64,000 bases of DNA from Paludibacteraceae bacterium (GTDB lineage Bacteria > Bacteroidota > Bacteroidia > Bacteroidales > Paludibacteraceae): contig JAGBEJ010000011.1 in assembly GCA_017937025.1 (NCBI GenBank), positions 50,063-114,062 of the forward strand, read 5' to 3'. Both the position numbers and the translations under genes were made by a program. Below the pieces are notes generated by a model. It had not been told where the DNA came from. It did not search any database and was given only the letters and a program-made list of their open reading frames with translations. Positions 43,772 to 52,366 of this stretch are shown one piece after another (position 1 is the first letter of the stretch; every line of letters starts with the position of its first letter).

Positions 43772-44623
43772 ATGAGAATTTTAAGTCTTATATTCAGTTT
43801 TCTCTCGGGTATTGTCACTCAATTTATATTCAGCCGCCAGCAGCGTAATATGTTCGGCGGTCAGCAAGGAATGTACGGACAACAAGGCATGTATGGCCAG
43901 CAGGGAATGTATGGTCAGCCAGGCATGAACGGAATACCTCAGGGTATGTACGGTCAGCCGGGAATGGCGCCTCAGCAGGGCGGCTATCCGCAGGGGCAGA
44001 TGAACAATATGCAGCCCTACACTGCGCCAGTTGTCGACATAGAGGACAAGACCGTGACTGTGAATGGTCATACTTATCAGACAAAGAAGGACCTGGGCGG
44101 ATTGCTCGTGACATTCAGCAACGTCCCAAGCGACTTCGCAGAGTTCAGCCAGGTTTATAACGACTTCCTCGGCAAGAATGAGTTCTCTGTTGTGGCGATG
44201 ATTCCTATGCTGCTTGAGATGTATGCTCGCGACAAGGAGCAGGGCGTTAAGTGTCTGGAACTTGCCTGCACACCTGCGTGCAAGGACGAGATGATACGCG
44301 TTCTCGACGAGAGATTCTACGGCGAGGCTGCACAGCGTTATCAGCCAGCGGCAATGCTTATGGGCGCAAAATGCGACAACGCTTATGAGCCAAAGTCGCC
44401 TTATATAGTGCGTGTGGACAGAACTCCTAAGGCCGATGAGATATCAGACCTTATAGGCGGCACATTCTGCAACCGATTCATCATCGGCGAGGGATGGGAT
44501 GCGCCTCAGCGTTCTGTGATTGTATTCAAGGGCAAGGACAAGAGCCTGTTCCAGCTTAACAACTGCAACGACGCCATGGCTCCATGCAAGCCTATAAATG
44601 GCGAGTGGGCTGGCTTGGCGTAA
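43772..44623 (+). CDS. Membrane-anchored protein with GQQGMY repeats, hypothetical
   Basis: 283 residues. An N-terminal hydrophobic stretch (1-20) is followed by a Gln/Gly/Met/Tyr-rich, nearly tandem repeat region (about 28-85; units GQQGMY, GQPGM, PQGMY), which is low-complexity and prion-like. A globular domain (about 90-283) starts VDIEDKTVTVNGHTYQTKKDLGG and contains cysteines (LACTPAC, GGTFCNR, NNCND). I cannot assign a function. It sits between the nucleotidase and a small secreted protein on the same strand without an intervening terminator. Confidence 0.75.
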   Translation: MRILSLIFSFLSGIVTQFIFSRQQRNMFGGQQGMYGQQGMYGQQGMYGQPGMNGIPQGMYGQPGMAPQQGGYPQGQMNNMQPYTAPVVDIEDKTVTVNGHTYQTKKDLGGLLVTFSNVPSDFAEFSQVYNDFLGKNEFSVVAMIPMLLEMYARDKEQGVKCLELACTPACKDEMIRVLDERFYGEAAQRYQPAAMLMGAKCDNAYEPKSPYIVRVDRTPKADEISDLIGGTFCNRFIIGEGWDAPQRSVIVFKGKDKSLFQLNNCNDAMAPCKPINGEWAGLA

Positions 44624-44653
44624 TTAATACATTATATATAAACGTCATTGATT

Positions 44654-45241
44654 ATGAGAAAAGGATTATTCGTGATTTCGCTTATATTCGCTTGCATAGC
44701 GGGCGTGAGCGCACAGACAACGGTCATTGCCAATGGCTCGTCAAAGAAGCTTGGCAATATCGATTTCAAGGAGCTTGAGTCATTGTATCAGACAGCTGTC
44801 AGCGACGAGATTGACCTTGACATCCCGGCTTTGGCTTTTTATAGCGTGTTCGATTTGGACCATGACGGACTGGATGAGGTCTGGGTTATGGACGGCAAGA
44901 AACAATACGGCGCGTTGTTCTGTTTCGGCAGCGGCAAAGCCGAGGTTATTGACGTTTGTCATGAGATAAAGTCTATGTCTGTTATGGCTAACGCCGCAGT
45001 CAGTGCTGGTGGTTCGTGCGGCACAGGATGCGTTTACCGCAACTTCCGTAAGATAGCAAACAGCCGTGTGACCGACCGTTTGGATATGCTGACATTGGTC
45101 AATATCGACACAAACAAGGCAGAGGATTCCTACACTAAGAATGATGCAGAAATCTCTGAAGAGGGCGGCAAGGCGATGGTCAAGTCTTTTGGCGGCGAGG
45201 CTGCCATTAAGCATCATTGGCGCAAGATACCTCAGAAATAA
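44654..45241 (+). CDS. Secreted protein with a calcium-loop-like motif, hypothetical
   Basis: 195 residues from the ATG at 44654. The signal peptide ends near VSAQT (about residue 21). The segment DLDHDGLDE (67-75) has the DxDxDG pattern of dockerin/EF-hand or FG-GAP calcium loops and is followed by a strand (VWVMDGKKQYGALFCF). A conserved-looking pair of cysteines lies in GGSCGTGCVYRNF. No family is recognised. It follows the repeat protein by 30 bases and is followed by a hairpin. Confidence 0.7.
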   Translation: MRKGLFVISLIFACIAGVSAQTTVIANGSSKKLGNIDFKELESLYQTAVSDEIDLDIPALAFYSVFDLDHDGLDEVWVMDGKKQYGALFCFGSGKAEVIDVCHEIKSMSVMANAAVSAGGSCGTGCVYRNFRKIANSRVTDRLDMLTLVNIDTNKAEDSYTKNDAEISEEGGKAMVKSFGGEAAIKHHWRKIPQK

Positions 45242-45312
45242 TCAGTAGTTAATGCGTTTGTAACTTTCGACAAACTTTCTCGCAAGTTTTTTTAAGAAAA
45301 CAGGAAATCTGG

Positions 45313-45350
45313 CTTTCCTGCAAAATGTTTATCTTGCAGGAAAGTCTTTA
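45313..45350 (+). terminator. Hairpin between the calcium-loop gene and the DUF362 gene
   Basis: Perfect 11-bp stem (45313-45323 with 45334-45344) followed by a short T-rich stretch. It ends 12 bases before the next start, so it may also hinder translation. Confidence 0.55.
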
Positions 45351-45355
45351 ATTAT

Positions 45356-46414
45356 ATGCTTATGAAAAAGATTATTTCTGCAGTTATATGCCTGTGTTCG
45401 AGCGTAATTGTATCCTATGCTCAGTCGCCAGGCGTATATGGCAATGTTTACATACCTTATCCGCAGCGCACAGGCAACGAGTCTGTCGTCTATTTCACGC
45501 GAAACCTCTCGGCAGAAGGACTCATCGCTGCGTATGAGCGTGTCAATGGTAATATTTACGGCAAGGTTGCTGTGAAGTTGCACACAGGCGAGCAGAACGG
45601 ACCGAACATCCTGCCTCGCGAATGGGTGAAGGAGCTTGTGAAAAGGAACATAATCCGTGAGGCGACTATCGTGGAGACGAATACTTATTACCAAGGCGAC
45701 AGATACACGACTGAGGCGCACCGCAAGACTCTCAAGGTTAACGGCTGGGATTTCTGTCCGGTCGATATTATTGACGAGCAGGACACCGTGTCGTTGCCTG
45801 TAGTTGGAGGCAAGTGGTTTACAAAAATGTCAGTCGGCAAGAATATCAAGAACTACAATTCTCTTGTGGTGCTGACTCATTTCAAGGGGCATTCGCAAGG
45901 CGGATTCGGCGGTTCCAACAAGAATATCGGCATCGGTTGCGCCGACGGCAGAATAGGCAAGGCGTGGATTCACACACGTCCTGGGGCAGGGCAGTGGAGC
46001 ATCAGAAAAGAGGAATTCATGGAGCGTATAACTGAGTCAACCAAGGCGACTATCGACTACTTCGGCAAGCATGTCACATATGTCAATGTAATGCGCAATA
46101 TGTCGGTGTCATGCGACTGTGAAGGCATCAAGGCCGATCCTGTCGTAACTCCGGATGTGGGAATCCTTTCTTCTACGGATATTCTCGCTATTGACCAGGC
46201 ATGCATCGACATTCTTTATGCCATGACCGAAAAGGAGCATCATGATATAATTGAGCGCATTGAGACGCGCCATGGACTGCGCCAGCTATCGTATATGAAG
46301 GAACTCGGCATGGGTAACGACCGTTATGTCCTTATCGACCTTGACAATGGCTGCAAGCGTATCACAGCCAAGGACGCGGCCAAAGGTTTGAAACCTTTCG
46401 TTCAAAAGAGATAA
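45356..46414 (+). CDS. DUF362 domain protein, secreted
   Basis: 352 residues; the ATG at 45362 is an equally good start. The signal peptide ends near SYAQS. The DUF362 domain spans most of the protein: VAVKLHTGEQNGPNILPREWVKELV (split here as about 68-92), LVVLTHFKGHSQGGFGG, NIGIGCADGRIGKAWIH, and VGILSSTDILAIDQACIDI near the C terminus. DUF362 proteins are often iron-sulfur linked, but the ferredoxin-type cluster motif is missing here. The function is unknown. A terminator follows. Confidence 0.82.
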   Translation: MLMKKIISAVICLCSSVIVSYAQSPGVYGNVYIPYPQRTGNESVVYFTRNLSAEGLIAAYERVNGNIYGKVAVKLHTGEQNGPNILPREWVKELVKRNIIREATIVETNTYYQGDRYTTEAHRKTLKVNGWDFCPVDIIDEQDTVSLPVVGGKWFTKMSVGKNIKNYNSLVVLTHFKGHSQGGFGGSNKNIGIGCADGRIGKAWIHTRPGAGQWSIRKEEFMERITESTKATIDYFGKHVTYVNVMRNMSVSCDCEGIKADPVVTPDVGILSSTDILAIDQACIDILYAMTEKEHHDIIERIETRHGLRQLSYMKELGMGNDRYVLIDLDNGCKRITAKDAAKGLKPFVQKR

Positions 46415-46437
46415 CTTCAGTTTTTAAAATTATGTTT

Positions 46438-46466
46438 AGGAGAGATTCGCATCTCTCCTTTTTTTG
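46438..46466 (+). terminator. Intrinsic terminator of the DUF362 gene
   Basis: Perfect 9-bp stem (46438-46446 with 46451-46459) with a run of T. The remaining gap to 46882 is very AT-rich with no gene or recognisable promoter box. Confidence 0.8.
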
Positions 46467-46882
46467 TGTGTGTTAGCCTGTTCTTTTTTTATGGAAGAAT
46501 TGACTGTGTCTGCTTTTCGGTTTAGTTGCTTCTTTTATAACATGCGGCCTTGATATGTTTCTATCTTATTGATTAATAGTAAGATATTATTTTGTGTGCG
46601 TCGTTTTGCTATATTCAAATCGTTTTTATTGTTACTTATATTCTAATTATAGGTTCTTTGTGTCTTATAATCAGTGGTTTAGTAAAAATCTAAAAAAATA
46701 GTAGTGTACATTAGTAAAAAAAGATAAAAAATTTTTTTGATTATATTAATAAGGTTAATAACTTCGCGCAGTTTTTTTAAATTATCATCAAAATATTATT
46801 AAACTATAAAATAAGACTAATATCATTAGTTAATGTTTTGATTTTTAATGTCTAACTTTTAATTTTTAAATTCTTTTTTTCT

Positions 46883-48049
46883 ATGAAAAAGTGTTTTCTT
46901 ATGGTGCTTGCAGCATGTGCTTTCGCGCTTACTGCATGCGAGGACGAGCAATCGTCTTATTCTTTGAGTGATTGCAAGAATACTGCAACTCTTACAGGTA
47001 ACGTAGTTGTTGATCTCGGAGCTTCTAAGACAGGCAATGTGATCACAGAAGGCAACCAGGTAGTTGCCGCAGGTGCACAAGTTGTTGCTACTGTAGATTA
47101 CGCAAGTAACTACATGAACTCAACTACTGCTAAGGGTGAAAAGCAATTCACTGCTACAACAGATGCTAACGGTAACTACTCGATTTCTATCCCTGTAGGT
47201 ATTAAGCCAATCACAGTTAAGAAGTTGGATGTAATCCTTCCTTCAGGAACTACTTACACTTATGGCAAGATTGTTGACAATGATGTTGTTAACGTAACAA
47301 GTACAGCTTATACTGCTTCAGCAAACACAGCAAGAACTTCTACTTCTAAGGTGGCTGCTATCTCAGTTGAGCCAAACAAGTCTTATGTTAACGATATTAA
47401 GATCATTTCTGATTATAAAGAAGATAACAACGCTATCACTAAGGGCTTCAAGGTGAGCGGTGTCGCTAAGATTGAATATGCAGCTTGGAAGTCAACCACA
47501 GTGTCAGAAGGTCCGAGCGCAACAACATCAAAAGTTGCTCCTGCAGGTGTGCAGGTTAAGATTACTGTGTCTAACACAGGAGATACAGAGAGAAAGCTGA
47601 CTTATCTCGCTACAGTGTCTGGCGATAAGGGCGAGTATAGCGCAGACGTCAAGATCTACACAACATGGGACTTCAGCAAGACAAAAGTAGAAGTTGAGAC
47701 CGTTCCATTCTATGCTAACGCTGATAACAAATTCTCTGAGTTTAGATTCAACAACTTGTATCACTCATCAGATGCAGCTACAGAGGCTAAGACTCAAAAG
47801 CTTTCTGGTGTATATGGAAAAGCTTCAAGTTCAAAGACTCTTTCTGGTTCTATAGTTTCAGAAACAGGTATTGTCTTCGCTGCTGTCACAATGAAATTCA
47901 CTCCAGATGCTTGGCAGACTATCAATGGTTTGACATTGAAGAACTACTATGATGGCGACATTAAGAGAACTTATACTCAGGATAAGACATACTCTACCAC
48001 TGAGTGGACAGAGGCAAATAGCCAGGTTAATCGTGACAACCAGTATTAA
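46883..48049 (+). CDS. Lipoprotein with a regulatory-like beta-sandwich, hypothetical
   Basis: 388 residues. A lipobox at LTAC (about 16-19) marks a lipoprotein. Residues about 30-110 resemble a carboxypeptidase-regulatory-like domain (ATLTGNV, TTDANGNYSISIPVG). The rest is Thr/Ser-rich with predicted strands. Codon use is strongly biased, as in highly expressed genes. The upstream 468 bases are very AT-rich, and the gene for a beta-barrel protein follows 26 bases downstream, suggesting a lipoprotein-barrel pair in the outer membrane. I know no family name. Confidence 0.75.
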   Translation: MKKCFLMVLAACAFALTACEDEQSSYSLSDCKNTATLTGNVVVDLGASKTGNVITEGNQVVAAGAQVVATVDYASNYMNSTTAKGEKQFTATTDANGNYSISIPVGIKPITVKKLDVILPSGTTYTYGKIVDNDVVNVTSTAYTASANTARTSTSKVAAISVEPNKSYVNDIKIISDYKEDNNAITKGFKVSGVAKIEYAAWKSTTVSEGPSATTSKVAPAGVQVKITVSNTGDTERKLTYLATVSGDKGEYSADVKIYTTWDFSKTKVEVETVPFYANADNKFSEFRFNNLYHSSDAATEAKTQKLSGVYGKASSSKTLSGSIVSETGIVFAAVTMKFTPDAWQTINGLTLKNYYDGDIKRTYTQDKTYSTTEWTEANSQVNRDNQY

Positions 48050-48075
48050 TATTTGAACCTATTGGATAAAGCGAA

Positions 48076-49005
48076 ATGAAAAAAGTTTTTGGTTTAATAT
48101 TAGCAGCAGCGATGGCGGTGCCTTCGTTCGCTGAGCAGAAGGAGCCGAAGGATTATTCAGCTTACCTTCCAGAGGCTGGCGACATCGCCATAGGTCTCAA
48201 TTTGAATCCGGTTACTGATTATCTGGGACAGTTGTTCAATAACTCTGTAAACGGAAGCGTTAACAACAACCAGATTGGCGGCTCGGGACTTCTGTGGAAC
48301 AACAATGTTCAGACAAACGAGGGTTACGCTCTGCCTATGGTTTCTATACAGGGCAAGTATTTCCTGGATGATAACATTGCAGTTCGTGCTAACATCGGTC
48401 TGGTGCTTAACCGTCAGAACCGTCATGAGTATGTACAGGATGACGCGGCTGTAGCTGCCGATCCATTGTCTCAGGACAAGGTGGAGGATGCTTACCACAA
48501 GTCTATAACAGGCGGTAGCTTGTCGGCTGGTATCGAGTATCGTATGGGTAAGAACCACCGTTTCCAGGGCGTGTTCAGCGGAAATATCCTTTACTCGTTC
48601 TATACTCAGAGCCAGACTTGGGATTATGGCAATGCCATAACTGACATCAATCAGGCTCCATCTATCGACGGTACAGTTAATACAATGGGCTATGTCGCAA
48701 TGGGAACAAATATTCCAAATGCGAGAATTACAAAGCAGTCAACAGATGTAAATCATACAATCGGTCTTGTTGGTACTGTCGGTATTGAGTACTTTGTTGC
48801 TCCTAAGATTGCTTTGGGCGCAGAGGTTGACCTGGCTCTTCTCTACAGCTGGAAGCCTGCTCAGGACAGCAAGTATGAGGGATTCAATACTATGAATGGC
48901 TCTGTAGATGATTATATTTTGAAAGTGTCTCCTAAGTCGAGCGATTTCGTTTTCGGAACGCAGAATGTGGGAGGTAACCTTTATGTAATGTTCTACTTCA
49001 ATTAG
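48076..49005 (+). CDS. Outer membrane beta-barrel protein, hypothetical
   Basis: 309 residues. The signal peptide ends near SFAEQ (about residue 20). The mature part shows alternating strands typical of an 8-12-strand barrel (VSIQGKYFLDDNIAVRANIGL, SLSAGIEYRMGKNHRFQGVF, GTVGIEYFVAPKIALGAEVDL, each under 22 residues) and ends in GGNLYVMFYFN, close to a C-terminal aromatic. It probably resides in the outer membrane and is likely co-expressed with the preceding lipoprotein. A strong terminator follows. Confidence 0.78.
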   Translation: MKKVFGLILAAAMAVPSFAEQKEPKDYSAYLPEAGDIAIGLNLNPVTDYLGQLFNNSVNGSVNNNQIGGSGLLWNNNVQTNEGYALPMVSIQGKYFLDDNIAVRANIGLVLNRQNRHEYVQDDAAVAADPLSQDKVEDAYHKSITGGSLSAGIEYRMGKNHRFQGVFSGNILYSFYTQSQTWDYGNAITDINQAPSIDGTVNTMGYVAMGTNIPNARITKQSTDVNHTIGLVGTVGIEYFVAPKIALGAEVDLALLYSWKPAQDSKYEGFNTMNGSVDDYILKVSPKSSDFVFGTQNVGGNLYVMFYFN

Positions 49006-49033
49006 TAGATACTGCATAACTTGAATTGTTTTG

Positions 49034-49063
49034 AGGGGCGGCCGAAAGGTCGCCCTTTTTTTT
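49034..49063 (+). terminator. Intrinsic terminator of the beta-barrel gene
   Basis: 10-bp GC-rich stem with a GAAA loop (49034-49043 with 49048-49057), then a run of T. Confidence 0.85.
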
Positions 49064-49193
49064 GTGTGCGTGGCGTGGTCTCATTTGTTTGTTGCGCTTT
49101 GCTTTGGGTTGGTTATGTTAAGTTTTCTGCTTGTGCACTTGTTTTGCTCGCTATTTTTATATGTTTTTATGAACATGGTAATTCGCTTATTTA

Positions 49194-49201
49194 TATCTTT
49201 G
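49194..49201 (+). promoter_or_regulatory. -7 box of speA
   Basis: TATCTTTG, placing the transcript start near 49209, at the beginning of the first leader repeat. Confidence 0.55.
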
Positions 49202-49205
49202 CTGA

Positions 49206-49258
49206 CAATCCAACTCACTTACATTGGTGAAAAAGCAACAATCTAACTCACTTACATT
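49206..49258 (+). repeat. 20-bp direct repeat in the speA leader
   Basis: CAATCCAACTCACTTACATT (49206-49225) and CAATCTAACTCACTTACATT (49239-49258) differ at one base and lie 33 bases apart, between the -7 box and the start codon. Confidence 0.8.
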
Positions 49259-49273
49259 TTCAAAATAATAGAA

Positions 49274-50665
49274 ATGAAAGTAAAATACAGCGATCTTATT
49301 GAGCAAACGATAGATTTTCCAACAGACGAGTTTTCGCTTGATGGCGAGAGTCTTCTTTGGTATGGAGTTGATCTTATGGAGCTTATCAAGCAATACGGCA
49401 CGCCGTTGCGTTTGGCTTATCTGCCTAAGATAGACGAGAATATAAACAAAGCGCGCCGTTTGTTCAATGTCGCCATTGCGAAGGCCGACTACAAGGCCGA
49501 TTATCAGTATTGTTATTGCACCAAGTCGTCGCACTTCTCTTTTGTTATGGAGACGGTGCTGAAGAACGGCGTGAACATAGAGTGTTCCTCTGCTTTCGAT
49601 CTGAATTTGCTCGAGGCGCTGTTTGTCGATGGCAAGTTCTCTAAGGACAAGATAATCCTTTGCAACGGATTCAAGCAGCCGCAGTATATCGAGAATATCC
49701 AGAACTTCATAAACAACGGTTTTGAGAATGTGATTCCGATACTTGACAATAAATTTGAGCTGGAGCACTTGGTCGATGGCGCGAATGAGAAGTTCAAAAT
49801 CGGTATCCGAATCGCCACAGAGGAGGAGCCTAAGTTCGATTTCTATACGTCGCGACTTGGCATCCGTTATTCCGACATCATACCTTATTATAAAAATGTA
49901 ATAAAGAAGAATAAGCAGGTGGAGCTCAAGATGCTGCATTTCTTCATAAACACAGGTATCAAGGATACATCTTATTATTGGAACGAGCTGGGCAAGGCTG
50001 TTGAGCTTTACTGCAACCTGCGCGCAGAGTGTCCAACGCTCGACAGTCTCGACATCGGCGGCGGTCTGCCTATTATGACTCACCTCGACTTCAACTATGA
50101 CTATGAGTATATGATAGAGGAGATTGTGGCGCAGATAAAGAGTGTGTGCCAGTCTCACAGCACTCCGGAGCCACGTCTTTTCACCGAGTTCGGCAACTAT
50201 ACGGTGGGCGAGAGCGGCGCAATGCTCTACGGTATTATAAACCAGAAGCAGCAGAATGACCGTGAGTTGTGGAATATGATAGATTCATCGTTCATAACAA
50301 CGCTGCCGGACACTTGGGCTATCGACCAGCGTTATCCGTTCCTGTCGATCAACAACTGGGATTCGCCTTATGAGCGTGTGCATCTTGGCGGACTGACTTG
50401 CGACAGCGAGGATTTCTATAATGCTGAGGTTCATAGTAACGCTATTTTCTTGCCTAAGATGCAGCCCGATCGTGAGCAGTATGTGGGATTCTTCCACTGC
50501 GGTGCATACCAGGAATCGCTCTCGGGCTTTGGTGGAGTCAAGCATTGCTTAGTGCCTGCGCCTAAGTTGGTTATAATCGACCGTGATGAAAATGGCGATT
50601 ATTACACAAAATTGTTCGCCAAGGAGCAGAGTTATAAGTCAATGTTAAAAATACTCGGTTACTAA
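49274..50665 (+). CDS. speA: Arginine decarboxylase, short Bacteroidota type
   Basis: 463 residues, fold III PLP-dependent (alanine-racemase-like barrel) decarboxylase. The segment YCYCTKSSHFSFV holds the expected PLP lysine (about 80-92). GGGLP (about 264-268) is the phosphate-binding glycine loop, and HCGAYQES near 406 is the C-terminal substrate/active-site region. The sequence is close to the 463-residue SpeA of Flavobacteriia, without the inserted domains of the 630-residue enterobacterial form. It makes agmatine for polyamine synthesis. Related families (carboxynorspermidine or diaminopimelate decarboxylase) are shorter and fit less well. The leader has a striking direct repeat. Confidence 0.82.
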   Translation: MKVKYSDLIEQTIDFPTDEFSLDGESLLWYGVDLMELIKQYGTPLRLAYLPKIDENINKARRLFNVAIAKADYKADYQYCYCTKSSHFSFVMETVLKNGVNIECSSAFDLNLLEALFVDGKFSKDKIILCNGFKQPQYIENIQNFINNGFENVIPILDNKFELEHLVDGANEKFKIGIRIATEEEPKFDFYTSRLGIRYSDIIPYYKNVIKKNKQVELKMLHFFINTGIKDTSYYWNELGKAVELYCNLRAECPTLDSLDIGGGLPIMTHLDFNYDYEYMIEEIVAQIKSVCQSHSTPEPRLFTEFGNYTVGESGAMLYGIINQKQQNDRELWNMIDSSFITTLPDTWAIDQRYPFLSINNWDSPYERVHLGGLTCDSEDFYNAEVHSNAIFLPKMQPDREQYVGFFHCGAYQESLSGFGGVKHCLVPAPKLVIIDRDENGDYYTKLFAKEQSYKSMLKILGY

Positions 50666-50678
50666 AATATTTTTCTGC

Positions 50679-50723
50679 GAATAGTCACTTAATCCCATGG
50701 ATTAGGTATGCTATTCTTAAGTG
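50679..50723. repeat. Nested inverted repeats upstream of dnaA
   Basis: GAATAG/CTATTC (50679-50684 with 50711-50716), CACTTAA/TTAAGTG (50686-50692 with 50717-50723) and AATCC/GGATT around a CAT centre compete for pairing. The rest of the 50666-50977 gap is AT-rich with A and T runs and no cluster of DnaA boxes. Confidence 0.5.
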
Positions 50724-50977
50724 CTGATAATCCGATATTTACACAAAAATTAACACTTTTGATGATGTTGTAAGTTGTTGATTGTTAGTTATTTAACGTA
50801 ACTCTTTGAAATACAGATAGCGGAGTTTTTTTTCAAAAAAACAAATTTTTTTTCACTTGCATTTTAAAAAAGTACTTGCCAAATTTGTCAACGCTTAAAG
50901 GAAAGCTTTATCTCTTTAATGAGTTTTCTGCGCTTTGAGCGAGTTTTTCGATAAAAAACACAGGCATAGTCAAGTTA

Positions 50978-52366
50978 ATGGAACAGCTTAACAAACAATG
51001 GAAACAGTGTCTTGATATTATTCAGGACAATCTGAACCGCACTGTCTTTGACACGTGGTTCGCTCCATTGGTACCTGTTTCATTCAAGGACAAGGAACTG
51101 GTTCTGCAAGTTCCGTCTCAGTTTTATTACGAGTACATCGAGGAGAAGTATCTTGACCTTTTGAGCAAGGTGCTTTATAAGGTGTTTGGCGAAGGTGTCA
51201 GACTGAGATACAAAATCCTTGTGGACAGAGGCTCCAACGAGACAATCGACTATTCCGGACGCTCAACGCAGACGCTAGCTGACAATCACGAGAACAGCCG
51301 TGGAAACAATCCGTTTGGCACGTTCCGTCCTGCTGATGTTGACCCTCAGTTGAACTTCGATTTGAACTTCGACGAGTTCTTGCCGGGACAGAGCAATCAG
51401 CTTGCCCGTTCGGCAGGTCTGAGCGTAGCCAAGAATCCAGGAAAGACTTTCAATCCGATGTTCATATACGGACCGTCCGGAGTGGGAAAAACGCACCTTG
51501 CAAATGCGATAGGCGTGGCTGCCAAGGTCAACAATCCGTCGTTGCGCGTTTTGTATGTGTCGTCAAATACATTCCAGCTTCAGTTCACAAACGCCGTAAG
51601 ACAGTCGTCGGTGAATGACTTCATAAACTTCTACCAGACTATCGACTTGCTCATTATTGACGATGTGCAGCAGATAATAGGCAAGAAGTCCACTCAGAAC
51701 ACATTCTTCAATATCTTCAACCACTTGCATCAGATGCACAAGCAGATTGTCTTGACATCCGACAGGATGCCGACACAGTTCAACGATATTGAGGAAAGGC
51801 TGCTCACACGTTTCAAGTGGGGACTTGTGGCTGAGTTGGAGAGACCTGACACGCAGCTCAGAAGAGACATTCTCAAGCATAAAATCTACAAGGACGGAAT
51901 ACACATGTCTGAAGAGGTGGTTGACTACATAGCCGAGAATGTGTCGGACAATGTGCGTGACCTCGAAGGCGCAATCGTGTCAATTCTTGCTCAATCGACA
52001 TTCAGGAATGTTCCTGTGGACTTGAGCCTGGCTGACAAGGTAGTGGCTAATCTGGTGACGGTGCGTCCGATGACCATCACTCTGGAGCAGATACGTTCTA
52101 CGGTGTGCGAATACTTCAATATAGACGAGAAGGACATTCAGACCAACAGCCGCAAGAAAGAAATAGTAATTGCAAGGCAGATAGCGATGTATCTGTCCAA
52201 GCAATACACAAATAATTCCCTCAACGCGATTGGCAATGCGATCGGCAAGCGAAACCATGCGACAGTTTCTCACGCTTTGCAGGCTGTGAAAAACCAGCTC
52301 GAGACCGACCGTGACTTCAAGGCCGCTTTCAATGCCATTGAGACAAAACTCAGAAATAGAAAATGA
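50978..52366 (+). CDS. dnaA: Chromosomal replication initiator protein DnaA
   Basis: 462 residues. Domain I (1-80) has the LNRTVFDTWFAPL segment. A variable linker follows (about 85-130). The AAA+ domain (about 135-345) has Walker A GPSGVGKTH (about 168-176), Walker B LLIIDDVQ and the arginine-finger region. Domain IV (about 370-462) ends in the signature KRNHATVSHALQAV that reads DnaA boxes. It opens the origin in an ATP-dependent way. The pRiA4b-like gene overlaps its stop by four bases (ATGA). The upstream gap shows no obvious origin. Confidence 0.97.
   Translation: MEQLNKQWKQCLDIIQDNLNRTVFDTWFAPLVPVSFKDKELVLQVPSQFYYEYIEEKYLDLLSKVLYKVFGEGVRLRYKILVDRGSNETIDYSGRSTQTLADNHENSRGNNPFGTFRPADVDPQLNFDLNFDEFLPGQSNQLARSAGLSVAKNPGKTFNPMFIYGPSGVGKTHLANAIGVAAKVNNPSLRVLYVSSNTFQLQFTNAVRQSSVNDFINFYQTIDLLIIDDVQQIIGKKSTQNTFFNIFNHLHQMHKQIVLTSDRMPTQFNDIEERLLTRFKWGLVAELERPDTQLRRDILKHKIYKDGIHMSEEVVDYIAENVSDNVRDLEGAIVSILAQSTFRNVPVDLSLADKVVANLVTVRPMTITLEQIRSTVCEYFNIDEKDIQTNSRKKEIVIARQIAMYLSKQYTNNSLNAIGNAIGKRNHATVSHALQAVKNQLETDRDFKAAFNAIETKLRNRK

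Noticed and set aside
50666..50977. Possible replication origin upstream of dnaA
   Set aside because: AT-rich and with dyads, but no group of DnaA boxes was found, and the origin need not lie next to dnaA in this phylum.
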